In this document: positions 42,939 to 51,389 of the stretch, piece after piece
How the letters are laid out: each line of letters begins with the position of its first letter
How positions within the stretch are numbered: the stretch's first letter is position 1
Source of the DNA: Hymenobacter lapidiphilus
Lineage (GTDB): Bacteria; Bacteroidota; Bacteroidia; Cytophagales; Hymenobacteraceae
Direction of reading: 5' to 3'
Assembly (NCBI RefSeq): GCF_003417065.2
Contig: NZ_QVLT01000006.1
Location: 1 to 64,000 of the forward strand
Length of the DNA stretch: 64,000 nucleotides
Notes under the pieces: model-generated
What the model saw: only the letters and a program-made list of their open reading frames with translations
Told to the model about the DNA's origin: nothing
The model's database searches: none
Position numbers and translations under genes: made by a program

Positions 42939-43982
42939 TTAGTGCTTGGCATCTGCAACCAGCGTCTTGTTTATCTGCCTTACCAGCCCCGGTCCCTCAT
43001 AAATAAAGCCCGAGTACAACTGTAGCAACGAGGCACCGGCCTCTAGTTTCTCGCGCGCATCGGCCGCCGAATGGATGCCGCCTACCCCGATAATGGGCAG
43101 CTGTCCGCGGCTGTGGCGGCTTAGGTAGCGGATAACTTCGGTGGCTCGCTGCCGCAAAGGCCGCCCACTCAACCCGCCGGCTCCCAGCCCGGCTACGCGG
43201 TCGGCCGGCGTTGTTAGGCCGGTGCGGGCAATGGTGGTGTTGGTGGCCACGAGGCCGCTAAGGTTGGTTTCACGAGCGATAAGCAGGATGTCGTCGAGCT
43301 GCGAGTCGGTGAGGTCGGGCGCGATTTTGAGCAGCAGCGGCCGTGGCACGGGCAGCGTCTGGTTGCGCTCCTGCACTTGTTGGAGCAGCTCAATCAGCGG
43401 CTCCCGCTCCTGCAGGGCCCGCAGGTTGGGCGTGTTCGGCGACGATACGTTTACCACGAAATAGTCGACTACTTCGTGCAGGGCCTCTATGCAGGCCACG
43501 TAATCGTGGGCGGCCTGCTCATTGGGTGTATCCTTGTTCTTACCAATGTTGCCGCCGATAATCAGGCCCCGGTCGCGGCGGTGGCGCAGGCGGGCAGCCA
43601 CGGCTTCGGCCCCGTCGTTGTTGAAACCCATGCGGTTGATAAGCGCGCCATCGGACGGGAGCCGAAACAGCCGGGGCACGGGGTTGCCGGGCTGGGCGCG
43701 GGGCGTTATCGTTCCTATTTCCACAAAGCCGAAGCCCAGCGCCCCCAGCTCGTCAGTCAGCTCGGCGTTCTTGTCGAAGCCCGCGGCCAGCCCCACCGGG
43801 TTGCGGAATGGCAGCCCCAGCACCTCCCGCTCCAGATTGGGATGCCGGAAGTCGTAGAGGCCCCGTAGCAGCGCCCGCGCGCCCGGCAGCTTGTGGGCCC
43901 GCCTCAGGTTGTCGAACACCAGGTGGTGCGCCTTCTCCGCATCGAGCTTAAACAGCAGCGGCTTGACGAGGGCGTGATACAT
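42939..43982 (-). CDS. pyrD: Dihydroorotate dehydrogenase (quinone), class 2
   Basis: PyrD oxidises dihydroorotate to orotate with FMN, passing electrons to quinone at the inner membrane, in pyrimidine synthesis. The 347-residue protein is read from ATG 43982 (MYHALVKPLLFKLDAEKAHH), giving the N-terminal helical extension of class 2 enzymes. Landmarks are NPVGLAAGFDKNAE, ITPRAQPGNPVPRLFRL, NVSSPNTPNLR with the catalytic Ser of class 2, LLKIAPDLTD and IIGVGGIHSAADAREKLEAG. A frame from 44024 adds 14 residues without support. Confidence 0.96.
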   Translation of the reverse strand: MYHALVKPLLFKLDAEKAHHLVFDNLRRAHKLPGARALLRGLYDFRHPNLEREVLGLPFRNPVGLAAGFDKNAELTDELGALGFGFVEIGTITPRAQPGNPVPRLFRLPSDGALINRMGFNNDGAEAVAARLRHRRDRGLIIGGNIGKNKDTPNEQAAHDYVACIEALHEVVDYFVVNVSSPNTPNLRALQEREPLIELLQQVQERNQTLPVPRPLLLKIAPDLTDSQLDDILLIARETNLSGLVATNTTIARTGLTTPADRVAGLGAGGLSGRPLRQRATEVIRYLSRHSRGQLPIIGVGGIHSAADAREKLEAGASLLQLYSGFIYEGPGLVRQINKTLVADAKH

Positions 43983-44072
43983 GGACAGAGAAGTGATGAG
44001 GTGGTAAGTGCTAAAGGACGTCATCCGGAGCGCCGCGAAGAATACAGTCCTTCGCTACTGTCGCGTGCCACC

Positions 44073-45611
44073 TTACCCGGCCCAGCCCTCCCGGTCGAGG
44101 CTGCGGTACTGGATGGCTTCGGCCAGGTGGGGCAGCTCGATGTGCTCGGCAGCGGCCAGGTCGGCAATGGTGCGGGCTACTTTAAGAATCCGGTCGTAGG
44201 CGCGGGCCGAGAGCCCCAGGCGCTCCATGGCCGTTTTGAGCAGCGCGCGGCCGGCGTCGTCGATGCGGCAAATGTCCTTCACCATCTGCGAAGGCATCAG
44301 GGCGTTGGAATGGATATCGGGAAAGCCCTCGAAGCGGGCCGCCTGGCGCTGGCGGGCCTCGGCTACGCGCGCCTGCACGGCCCGGCTGGTTTCAGCGGGG
44401 CGCGTTTCGGTCATCTGGTCGAACGTAACGGGCGTTACCTCCACATGCAGATCAATCCGGTCGAGCAGCGGGCCACTCACTTTGTTCAGGTACTTCTGCA
44501 CCACGCCGGGGCCGCACACGCATTCCTTTTCGGGGTGGTTGTAGTAGCCGCAGGGGCAGGGATTCATGGAGGCAATCAGCATAAAATTGGCCGGGAACTC
44601 GATGCTGAGCTTAGCCCGGGCAATCGTTACCCGACGCTCCTCCAGCGGCTGGCGCATTACCTCCAGCACCGTGCGCTTAAACTCGGGCAGCTCATCGAGA
44701 AACAACACCCCGTTGTGGGCCAGCGAGATTTCGCCGGGCTGCGGGTTGCTTCCCCCTCCTACCAGGGCCACATCGGAAATGGTGTGGTGCGGCGCCCGAA
44801 ACGGCCGGGTATGGATGAGCGAGGCGTGGCTGCCAAGCCGGCCGGCCACCGAATGAATTTTGGTGGTTTCCAGCGCCTCCTGCATGTTAAGGGCCGGCAG
44901 AATACTGGGCAGGCGCTTGGCCAGCATCGTTTTGCCCGCGCCGGGCGGCCCTATCATTATCACGTTGTGGCCCCCGGCGGCGGCAATTTCCAGCGCCCGC
45001 TTGATATTTTCCTGGCCCTGCACATCGGCAAAGTCGGCCTCGTACTGGTTGGCCGTCTGCTGAAACAGGTCGCGCGTATCCATCGTTACCGGCGCAATTT
45101 CCAACCGGCCCTCCAAAAAGTCCACGGCCTCCTGCATGGTGCCCACCGGAATAATATCGAGGCTGTTGACAATGGCGGCTTCCTGCGCATTCTCGCGGGG
45201 CAAAATCAGCCCCTTAAAGCCCTCCTTGCGGGCCTGAATGGCAATTGGCAGCACGCCCTTTATCGGCCGCAGCTCGCCATCGAGGGCCAGCTCGCCCATA
45301 ATCACGTAGTCGGCCAGCCGCTCGGTATCCAGTTGCTGCGAGGCGTGCAGAATTCCCAGCCCAATGGGTAGGTCGTAGGCCGAGCCTTCTTTGCGGATAT
45401 CGGCCGGCGCCATGTTCACGACCACCTTGGTACGGGGCATGCGGTAGCCCCGGAATTTCAGGGCCGCTTCTACCCGCTGCTGGCTTTCCTTGATGGCGTT
45501 ATCGGGCAGCCCTACCACGAAAAACCCGGTTCCCTGCGACACCACCACTTCGATGGTAATCGTGTAGGCATTCACGCCCTGCACGGCCGAGCCAAAGGTT
45601 TTCGTGAGCAT
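44073..45611 (-). CDS. YifB/ComM family Mg-chelatase-like AAA+ ATPase
   Basis: Members of this family (ComM) are hexameric helicases that help branch migration during natural transformation; YifB in other bacteria has no settled role. The 512-residue protein begins at ATG 45611 (MLTKTFGSAVQGVNAYTITI). The N-terminal ChlI-like domain (to about 160) carries VVVNMAPADIRKEGSAYDLP. The AAA+ core has Walker A IGPPGAGKTML, Walker B VLFLDELPEF and arginine-finger segments, followed by the Cys-rich loop MNPCPCGYYNHPEKECVCGP. The C-terminal helical domain ends AEAIQYRSLDR. No competence genes are adjacent. Confidence 0.93.
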   Translation of the reverse strand: MLTKTFGSAVQGVNAYTITIEVVVSQGTGFFVVGLPDNAIKESQQRVEAALKFRGYRMPRTKVVVNMAPADIRKEGSAYDLPIGLGILHASQQLDTERLADYVIMGELALDGELRPIKGVLPIAIQARKEGFKGLILPRENAQEAAIVNSLDIIPVGTMQEAVDFLEGRLEIAPVTMDTRDLFQQTANQYEADFADVQGQENIKRALEIAAAGGHNVIMIGPPGAGKTMLAKRLPSILPALNMQEALETTKIHSVAGRLGSHASLIHTRPFRAPHHTISDVALVGGGSNPQPGEISLAHNGVLFLDELPEFKRTVLEVMRQPLEERRVTIARAKLSIEFPANFMLIASMNPCPCGYYNHPEKECVCGPGVVQKYLNKVSGPLLDRIDLHVEVTPVTFDQMTETRPAETSRAVQARVAEARQRQAARFEGFPDIHSNALMPSQMVKDICRIDDAGRALLKTAMERLGLSARAYDRILKVARTIADLAAAEHIELPHLAEAIQYRSLDREGWAG

Positions 45612-45735
45612 AGGGCTGTTAGTTAGGCAGGCAAGGGCGTAGTGAAAGCAGCGCAGCAACCGCGCATTTTTGGCAAGATATCAACTGCAGGATGACAGAT
45701 CGGAATTCTCACTTACACGTCCAGATTTGCAGGCC

Positions 45736-46770
45736 TCAACTATTTACCCGCCCATTATTTACTTTGGGGCGGTAGCGCGACTGGTTGAGGATGCGTTGAG
45801 CGTCTTTCTCGACCATCAGCTGGGGCAGCGTCACCTTGGGGTTTTCGGCCATGTACTTGCGTACAATCTGCCAGCCCACCCAGGCCCCTACCCGGCCAGG
45901 GGCCGTTTTATCAATTTCCGGAATATTAGGCCGTTCGCCTATGTACTTCTGAATGGTGAATGGGGCAGTATTGTAGAGCAGGCTTTTCTCGATGAAGTGG
46001 GCCCATATTTTCCCCTCATTGAACCCAACGCCAGCCATTTCCGCAGCGCTATAGCCGATCAGCAGCGAGTCGGGGGTGCAGGGCAGCATTTGCTCGGCAA
46101 AATACAGGGCCTTACCAAAGTGCAACATCTCACCGAGCATCGTCTGGCCGGCGGCAGGCTTCTGGTTGTACTTGGTACTGATGGCCAGCGCCAGCCCCGG
46201 CACCAGGTGCTCGGGCGTGTAGCGCCGCTGAATGTAGCCCGGTACGTTGGGCCGGTAGGCTGCCTTCGGTCCCACGAAATAGTCGGTGCTGAGAACAATC
46301 AGACTGTCGTTGACGAACAAATCCTGGCTCAGCCCGCTCACGAAGGTTTTTATGGGCGGCACCCGAAAGCCAGAATAGTAGTAGCGGACATGCTGGAATA
46401 GCTGCGTCAGGTTTTGCTGCAACTGCGGGCCCTGGAAGGTGCTATCGGCCTGGACGCCCAGCTTCTGGAGGCCGGCATTGGCAGCCAGCCGGGCCAGTGT
46501 GGCGCTCAGTACGCCCGGCGGATATTGCCCGGCCTGCAGAAACTGCCGCGCGAACAAGCCGTTATTTTGCAGAAACTGCTCGGCGTCGGCCGGGGTTTTT
46601 AGCTTGAAAAAAGGTGCTTCGAGTCGTTCGAGCTTGACGGGGGCTTCTACCTTGGCCACCTCGGGGCTCAGCTCACACCGGTCGTCGTTGTTCGAGCAGG
46701 CCCCCAGACTTAGACCAGCGGCGGCTGACGCCATCAGCAGCAGGGTACGCAAACGGGCAGAAATATGCAT
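45736..46770 (-). CDS. gldB: Gliding motility lipoprotein GldB
   Basis: GldB is a lipoprotein needed for gliding and for type IX secretion in Bacteroidota; its biochemical role is not settled. The 344-residue product begins at ATG 46770 with a signal peptide and lipobox LSLGAC. Family blocks are VRYYYSGFRVPPIKTFVSGL, LSTDYFVGPKAAYRPNVPGY, RRYTPEHLVPGLALAIS, LGEMLHFGKALYFAEQMLPC, GFNEGKIWAHFIEKSLLY and PGRVGAWVGWQIVRKYM. The gene diverges from a PorT-family gene starting at 46858, so the 87-base gap holds two promoters. It is 14 kb from sprA and 6 kb from gldD, i.e. the gliding genes are scattered. Confidence 0.94.
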   Translation of the reverse strand: MHISARLRTLLLMASAAAGLSLGACSNNDDRCELSPEVAKVEAPVKLERLEAPFFKLKTPADAEQFLQNNGLFARQFLQAGQYPPGVLSATLARLAANAGLQKLGVQADSTFQGPQLQQNLTQLFQHVRYYYSGFRVPPIKTFVSGLSQDLFVNDSLIVLSTDYFVGPKAAYRPNVPGYIQRRYTPEHLVPGLALAISTKYNQKPAAGQTMLGEMLHFGKALYFAEQMLPCTPDSLLIGYSAAEMAGVGFNEGKIWAHFIEKSLLYNTAPFTIQKYIGERPNIPEIDKTAPGRVGAWVGWQIVRKYMAENPKVTLPQLMVEKDAQRILNQSRYRPKVNNGRVNS

Positions 46771-46778
46771 CACGGTTC

Positions 46779-46786
46779 TATCTTTG
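46779..46786 (+). promoter_or_regulatory. -7 promoter element (TATCTTTG)
   Basis: Full match to TAnnTTTG, 71 bases before ATG 46858 and close to the divergent gldB start. Confidence 0.55.
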
Positions 46787-46857
46787 AGTCAAAAGTAGCC
46801 AAATCTACCGGCCTATCGTCGGCACCTGGCCTTACCCAACGCTTTTCCTCCTTCACC

Positions 46858-47529
46858 ATGAAAAAGGCTCTGTTTGCTCTTCTTATCAGCGCCGCTACGC
46901 TCGGCACCGCCTCCGCTCAGGTCGAAATTGGCCTCAAGGTGTCGCCCTCCCTCACCAGCCTGCGGGCCGCCTCGCCCAACGGCGATGAGCTGAACAGCGA
47001 AAGTGCCAAGTTCAGCCTGGGTGGCGGTATCATCGTCGATTACTTCTTCGGCCAGAACTACGCCTTCAGCACCGGCCTGGAGCTGGTGGGCAAGGGCGGC
47101 AAGGTTAGCTACTTCGACAACGCCAGCAAGCAGCGTTACGAGCAGAAAATAGGCCTCCAGTATCTGCAGGTACCCCTCACGGTAAAGCTGTTCACCAACG
47201 ATGTAGCCGAGGATACCAAGGTATATTTCCAGCTCGGCGGAGCACTGGGCGGCGTCATCGGGGCCCGCGTTGATGGCGAAAAATATTACACCAACCCCGT
47301 GACGACCAACCGCACCAAGGCCACCAAGCACGTCATCATCCCCGATGCCAACCTGCGCCTCGGGGCCGGCATCGAGCGGCAGCTTGGCCAGACGACCCGC
47401 TTCCTGCTCGGCGTTAGCTACCACCGCGGTTTGCTCAACATCGATAAGTACTTCGAAGACAACGCGGGTATCAAAGACGCCGAGCTAAAAAACAGCGAAT
47501 TCGCCCTGGATTTCGGTATTAAGTTTTAG
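46858..47529 (+). CDS. PorT-family outer-membrane beta-barrel protein (copy 5)
   Basis: The 223-residue protein starts at ATG 46858 with a signal peptide (MKKALFALLISAATLGTASA). Barrel segments include EIGLKVSPSLTSLRAASPNG, DYFFGQNYAFSTGLELVGKG, LQYLQVPLTVKLFTND and a final ALDFGIKF strand with an aromatic end. It is the fifth such barrel in this window but less similar to the 36-40 kb cluster and on the opposite strand. It ends 16 bases before a palindromic repeat and has a strong terminator at 47690-47728. Confidence 0.85.
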   Translation: MKKALFALLISAATLGTASAQVEIGLKVSPSLTSLRAASPNGDELNSESAKFSLGGGIIVDYFFGQNYAFSTGLELVGKGGKVSYFDNASKQRYEQKIGLQYLQVPLTVKLFTNDVAEDTKVYFQLGGALGGVIGARVDGEKYYTNPVTTNRTKATKHVIIPDANLRLGAGIERQLGQTTRFLLGVSYHRGLLNIDKYFEDNAGIKDAELKNSEFALDFGIKF

Positions 47530-47545
47530 GGAGTAGAGATAAAAT

Positions 47546-47660
47546 AGAACGTCATGCTGAGCTTGCCGAAGCATCTCTACCGCTTTGTTGCAATGGTAAA
47601 ACCTGACGTTAGAATTAGCATTGCGGTAGAGATGCTTCGGCAAGCTCAGCATGACGTTCT
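47546..47660. repeat. 115-bp palindromic element, GTCATGCTGAGC type
   Basis: Two 38-base outer arms (47546-47583 and 47623-47660) are exact reverse complements. It begins AGAACGTCATGCTGAGCTTG and includes GAAGCATCTCTACCGC, matching the 32450 element over most of its arm. Confidence 0.9.
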
Positions 47661-47689
47661 TCCCTGCTATCTAACCACTTAACACCAAA

Positions 47690-47728
47690 GAAAAACCCCC
47701 GCGTTGCTCTAAGCAGCGCGGGGGTTTC
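47690..47728. terminator. Bidirectional terminator between convergent genes
   Basis: ACCCCCGCG(T)TGCT pairs with AGCA(G)CGCGGGGGTTT; A-run left and T-run right. It lies between the barrel gene and RNase G. Confidence 0.88.
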
Positions 47729-47781
47729 TTCTATCAGGAGGAGTTTTTTTTCGCAGAAAAAATCCGTCAGTATTCAGTTAA

Positions 47782-49389
47782 CTAGTCAACTATTTCCAAT
47801 TCCCGGTCCTGCAACCGGCTCATGGCCGCCGCGGCCGAATGCAGCTCGATTTCCTCGCCGTTTTCGTCCTCGATGCGGTACTCGGTGAGACCCATACTGG
47901 TGTCTTTCATCACCTTTACCCACTTGTAATACTTCAGGTACCATTTCATCTGCCGGCTTACCAACCCTTTGGTGTAGTAGGCGTGCAGGAACGGGTGCAC
48001 TGAAAGCGTAATACCCGACTGGTTTTGAGCTACCAGCAGGTCGTCGATGCTGTTGTCGATTTCGTCCGTCACGAGGATGGAAGCCGAAATCTTGCCCGTA
48101 CCGCCGCAGGTGGGGCACACCTCGCCGGTAACAATGGCTTCGGCCGGCCGCACGCGCTGCCGGGTAATCTGAAGCAGGCCAAACTTGGTGATGGGCAGGA
48201 TGGTATACCGGGCCTTGTCGTGTTTCATCACGCTATGCACCGCATCCTCCACCTTCTTGCGGCTCTCGGCCGATTTCATATCAATGAAATCGACGACGAT
48301 GATGCCGCCCATGTCGCGCAGCCGAAGCTGGCGGGCTACTTCCTTGGCGGCGGCCATGTTCACGGCTAAGGCCGTGGCTTCCTGGTCACCTTCCTGGTTG
48401 CTCTTGTTTCCCGAGTTCACGTCGATGACGTGCAGGGCCTCGGTGTGCTCGATAACCAGGTAACCGCCGCCGGGGGCCGTTACGGCTTTCCCAAACAGCG
48501 TTTTGAGTTGCTTCTCGATGCCGTGCTGCTCAAACACCTTCACCTTGCCGGTGTGCAGTTTCAGCAGCCCGAGCTTGTCGGGAGCAATCTGTTGCAGGTA
48601 GCTGCGCATCTCCTCGTACAGGGCCGGCGAGTCCACGGTAATGGCATCGAACGACTCGTTAAGCATATCGCGCAGCATGGACGAAGTGCGGCCCAACTCA
48701 CCCAGAATCTTGTCGTTGGGCTTGCCCAGCTTCAGGTTTCCGTGCAGCGTGTTCCACTTCTCGGTCATGTTCTGCATGTCCCGGTCGAGCTCAGCCACCT
48801 CGCGGCCTTCGGCCACGGTGCGGATAATCACGCCGAAATTGTCGGGCTTAATGGAGGCGATAAGGCGCTTAAGCCGGTCCCGCTCCGTACGGCTGACAAT
48901 CTTTTTGGACACACTGATGGTGTTGGAAAACGGTACCAGCACCAGGTAGCGGCCAGCCATCGAAATATCGGTGGACAGACGCGGACCTTTGGTTGAAATC
49001 GGCTCCTTTACAATCTGGACCACCAATTGCTGGCCCTTCTTGAGTGCGTTGTCGATTTTCCCTACTTTGTCGAGGGGCGCTTCAAACTGAAAGTTTTTGA
49101 GCGACCCGACGGTAATTTTCTGCGATTGAACGCTCTTATTCCACTTTACGAGCGAGGGGAAGCTTTCCCCCAGGTCGCCGTAGTGCAAGAAGGCGTCTTT
49201 TTGATACCCGATGTCGATGAACGCGGCGTTCAGACCGGGCATAACTTTCTTGACCGTGCCCAGGAAAATGTCACCAACCGAGTAGGCGGTGTCGTTGCGG
49301 TCGAAATGGTATTCGATGAGCCGCTTATCCTGTAGCAGGGCAATCCGTTCTCCGTCCTGAGTAGAATTAATGATTAATTCGTTACTCAA
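47782..49389 (-). CDS. rng: Ribonuclease E/G family protein (RNase G-like)
   Basis: RNase G cleaves single-stranded RNA 5' to A/U-rich sites and matures 16S rRNA. The 535-residue product starts at TTG 49389, giving (M)SNELIINSTQDGERIALLQD, a very typical N-terminus; an upstream frame to 49476 is not. The S1-like domain lies around 45-145 (VGDIFLGTVKKVMPGLNAAF). The catalytic region carries LHVIDVNSGNK and GGIIVVDFIDMKSAES with the metal-binding Asp residues, and CPTCGGTGKI is the Zn-link Cys motif. It lacks the long scaffold tail of RNase E. It is followed by a bidirectional terminator. Confidence 0.95.
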   Translation of the reverse strand: MSNELIINSTQDGERIALLQDKRLIEYHFDRNDTAYSVGDIFLGTVKKVMPGLNAAFIDIGYQKDAFLHYGDLGESFPSLVKWNKSVQSQKITVGSLKNFQFEAPLDKVGKIDNALKKGQQLVVQIVKEPISTKGPRLSTDISMAGRYLVLVPFSNTISVSKKIVSRTERDRLKRLIASIKPDNFGVIIRTVAEGREVAELDRDMQNMTEKWNTLHGNLKLGKPNDKILGELGRTSSMLRDMLNESFDAITVDSPALYEEMRSYLQQIAPDKLGLLKLHTGKVKVFEQHGIEKQLKTLFGKAVTAPGGGYLVIEHTEALHVIDVNSGNKSNQEGDQEATALAVNMAAAKEVARQLRLRDMGGIIVVDFIDMKSAESRKKVEDAVHSVMKHDKARYTILPITKFGLLQITRQRVRPAEAIVTGEVCPTCGGTGKISASILVTDEIDNSIDDLLVAQNQSGITLSVHPFLHAYYTKGLVSRQMKWYLKYYKWVKVMKDTSMGLTEYRIEDENGEEIELHSAAAAMSRLQDRELEIVD

Positions 49390-49600
49390 TGGATTAAGCC
49401 TTAGAAAGGCGCCTCTGAGCGGTGGCCACAATAAACCTGTCGGCCCCGAAACCCGCAAAGGGAAGCCGGCGCACATAGGCGCCGGCTTCCCTTGTCAGCC
49501 TCGGGGAAAGCACGTTTCTGGCCACTCTCGGAAGAACCTAAGTGAGAAATAGACAGGCGCTTCTCAACCGAAAAACGCCGTCAGCAAACCCCGCCGGGGC

Positions 49601-49690
49601 TTACTTCTTCTTGTGACGGTTCTTGCGCAGACGCTTCTTCCGCTTGTGAGTAGCAATCTTATGACGCTTTCTTTTTTTACCGCAAGGCAT
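49601..49690 (-). CDS. 29-residue highly basic AURKAIP1/COX24-like (predicted ribosomal) protein
   Basis: On the minus strand, ATG 49690 to TAA 49601 encodes 29 residues: MPCGKKRKRHKIATHKRKKR followed by LRKNRHKKK. It is almost entirely Lys, Arg and His, as in small ribosomal proteins. The family label (AURKAIP1/COX24 domain, related to mitochondrial mS38 and mycobacterial bS22) is assigned from memory of conserved Bacteroidota proteins of this form. It lies between the RNase G gene and a TPR gene on the same strand. It is likely real because the frame, start and stop match the conserved peptide. Confidence 0.85.
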   Translation of the reverse strand: MPCGKKRKRHKIATHKRKKRLRKNRHKKK

Positions 49691-49876
49691 GTTGTTGGGG
49701 TTAAGTGGCTGATTTATTTTTCTGTGCTTAGTTGATGGTGCTCAGCACTTAGGCAGTTCTAATGCGCTGTAGTACCATGTCAATCAACTTTGATTGTTGT
49801 GCCGCGTGTTTAGGATGTTCAACAAAATAATTGAACGACCTAACCACCAGGCACAACCAGCAAAGCGCTAAAAAAA

Positions 49877-50800
49877 CTACTGAAGTTTCTGTAGCTGCTC
49901 ATCTACCGATGCGGCCAGAGCCGGGTCGGAGCTGATGCTTTTGGCGGCGAGGAAGGCTTTGCGGGCCTCCTGCTTCGCGCCCGTTTGGGCTAACGAAACG
50001 CCAAGATAGAACTGCGCGTTGACGTTTTTCGGATTGATTTCAGTCAGTTCCGCAAAACGCTCAGCAGCCTTATCGTACTGATTGCTCTGAACAGCCAGTA
50101 AACCAAGGTTATACAGTGCCTGCTCGTTGCGTGGGTCGGCCGATAAAACTTCTCGCAACAGGGTAATGCCTTTCACCGGATTCTCGCTGGCCATGTAGGC
50201 CATGCCGAGGTTGGTTTTGGCATTGAGGTTGTCGGGGTTGTTCTTCAGCACCCGCTCGTACAGCTCGCGGCACTTGGCCCCCAGCAATTTCTGCCGGGCC
50301 TCGGTAGTAGCAAAGCTGTAGGCCTCATAGTACTGGTCGGCGGCGCGCTGGAAAGTCTGCTCGCCGGGGCGTACCAAGGCAATCTGCTCCAGGTAGTAGC
50401 CGGCACTATCGAAACGCTCCACTGCTTTGTACTTGTCGGCCAGCTCGCGGGCTATCCCTAGTTTAGCGCCCGGGTCGGCTTCGGCCGTGTACTTAGCCAC
50501 CAATGTGCTGATTTCCCGCCGCTGGGCGGCGGGCATCGTCATGTGGGGCTTTTCGGCGGTCGGGCCGCTGGGCTCGTCGTGGCTGCCGGCCGGGTGGCCA
50601 TGCTCATCGAGTTCGCCCACTGCAGGAGCAGCGGCACCCTGGTCGCGGTTGGCGGTGGCGGCCCCGTCCTGAGCCAGCGTGGGCTGGCCGTCTTTGGGCT
50701 TCACAATCACCTTCGGCAACAGAAACAAGCCGGCTATAAGGGCCAGGGCCAAAGCCAGAATCAGTAATTGGTGCTTGGAAGAAGAAGTGCTGAGAGCCAT
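49877..50800 (-). CDS. Membrane-anchored TPR protein
   Basis: The 307-residue product is read from ATG 50800 (MALSTSSSKHQLLILALALA). One N-terminal TM helix (about 12-30) leaves the rest in the periplasm. A disordered Asp/Ala/Pro/His region (about 40-95) leads to four or five TPR units (for example NLNAKTNLGMAYMASENPVK and EQALYNLGLLAVQSNQYDKA). TPR proteins of this form support envelope complexes, but the partner is unknown. Its start lies 90 bases after the HU stop, with a hairpin between, so readthrough from HU may be limited. Confidence 0.88.
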   Translation of the reverse strand: MALSTSSSKHQLLILALALALIAGLFLLPKVIVKPKDGQPTLAQDGAATANRDQGAAAPAVGELDEHGHPAGSHDEPSGPTAEKPHMTMPAAQRREISTLVAKYTAEADPGAKLGIARELADKYKAVERFDSAGYYLEQIALVRPGEQTFQRAADQYYEAYSFATTEARQKLLGAKCRELYERVLKNNPDNLNAKTNLGMAYMASENPVKGITLLREVLSADPRNEQALYNLGLLAVQSNQYDKAAERFAELTEINPKNVNAQFYLGVSLAQTGAKQEARKAFLAAKSISSDPALAASVDEQLQKLQ

Positions 50801-50820
50801 CGACTGGGCGGGGTAAAAGT

Positions 50821-50864
50821 CGGGTCGCCGGGGGATCCTGCAGGCAGGAGTTCCCGGCGACCCG
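50821..50864 (-). terminator. GC-rich hairpin after the HU gene
   Basis: CGGGTCGCCGGG (50821-50832) pairs perfectly with CCCGGCGACCCG (50853-50864), extended by CCTGC/CAGG. It lies between HU and the TPR gene on the minus strand; no strong T-run, so partial attenuation is possible. Confidence 0.65.
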
Positions 50865-50890
50865 GCCGGCAACGGAAAGCGACTGCCTGT

Positions 50891-51193
50891 TTAGGCAGCC
50901 ATCTCTTTTATTTTCTTGCTGTTTTTGATTTTCCCGATGAACGTCTTCGAGGGCTTGAAGCTCGGGATGTAGTGCTCGTCGATGATGATGGACGTATTTT
51001 TCGAGATGTTGCGGGCTACTTTCTTCGCGCGCTTCTTGTTAACGAACGAGCCAAAGCCACGCACGTAAATGTTGTTGCCGTCAGCCATCGAGTCTTTTAC
51101 AACTTTGAAGAAGGCTTCTACGGTAGCCGAAACATCGGCTTTCTCGATGCCGGTCTTGTCGGCAATTTCGGCAATTACTTCTGCTTTAGTCAC
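50891..51193 (-). CDS. HU-family DNA-binding protein (DNABII)
   Basis: The 100-residue protein begins at GTG 51193 (VTKAEVIAEIADKTGIEKAD), the standard HU start; upstream codons are not. HU dimers bend and compact DNA. The core is normal (VEAFFKVVKDSMADGNNIYV, RGFGSFVNKKRAKKVARNIS), but the arm tip reads ARNISKNTSIIIDEH where classical HU/IHF have GRNPxTG, so the intercalating Pro is missing. This variant is known in Bacteroidota. It diverges from mutY with a 196-base gap. Confidence 0.93.
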   Translation of the reverse strand: MTKAEVIAEIADKTGIEKADVSATVEAFFKVVKDSMADGNNIYVRGFGSFVNKKRAKKVARNISKNTSIIIDEHYIPSFKPSKTFIGKIKNSKKIKEMAA

Positions 51194-51389
51194 GCTGGTA
51201 AGTGTACTAAGGGTGAAAAAAAAGGGGTCGGCACGGAGTACCATCCTGAAAACGTAAGCACTTGCCCGGTAAGAGTTTGCCCACGTTTTGAGGGCCACAA
51301 AGGTAGCCCCCTTTTTTGGGATTACAAACCGTTTACCTGCAATCCGCCTTTTGCCCTACTCTCCATTCAACTAATTATATATCAAAAAC

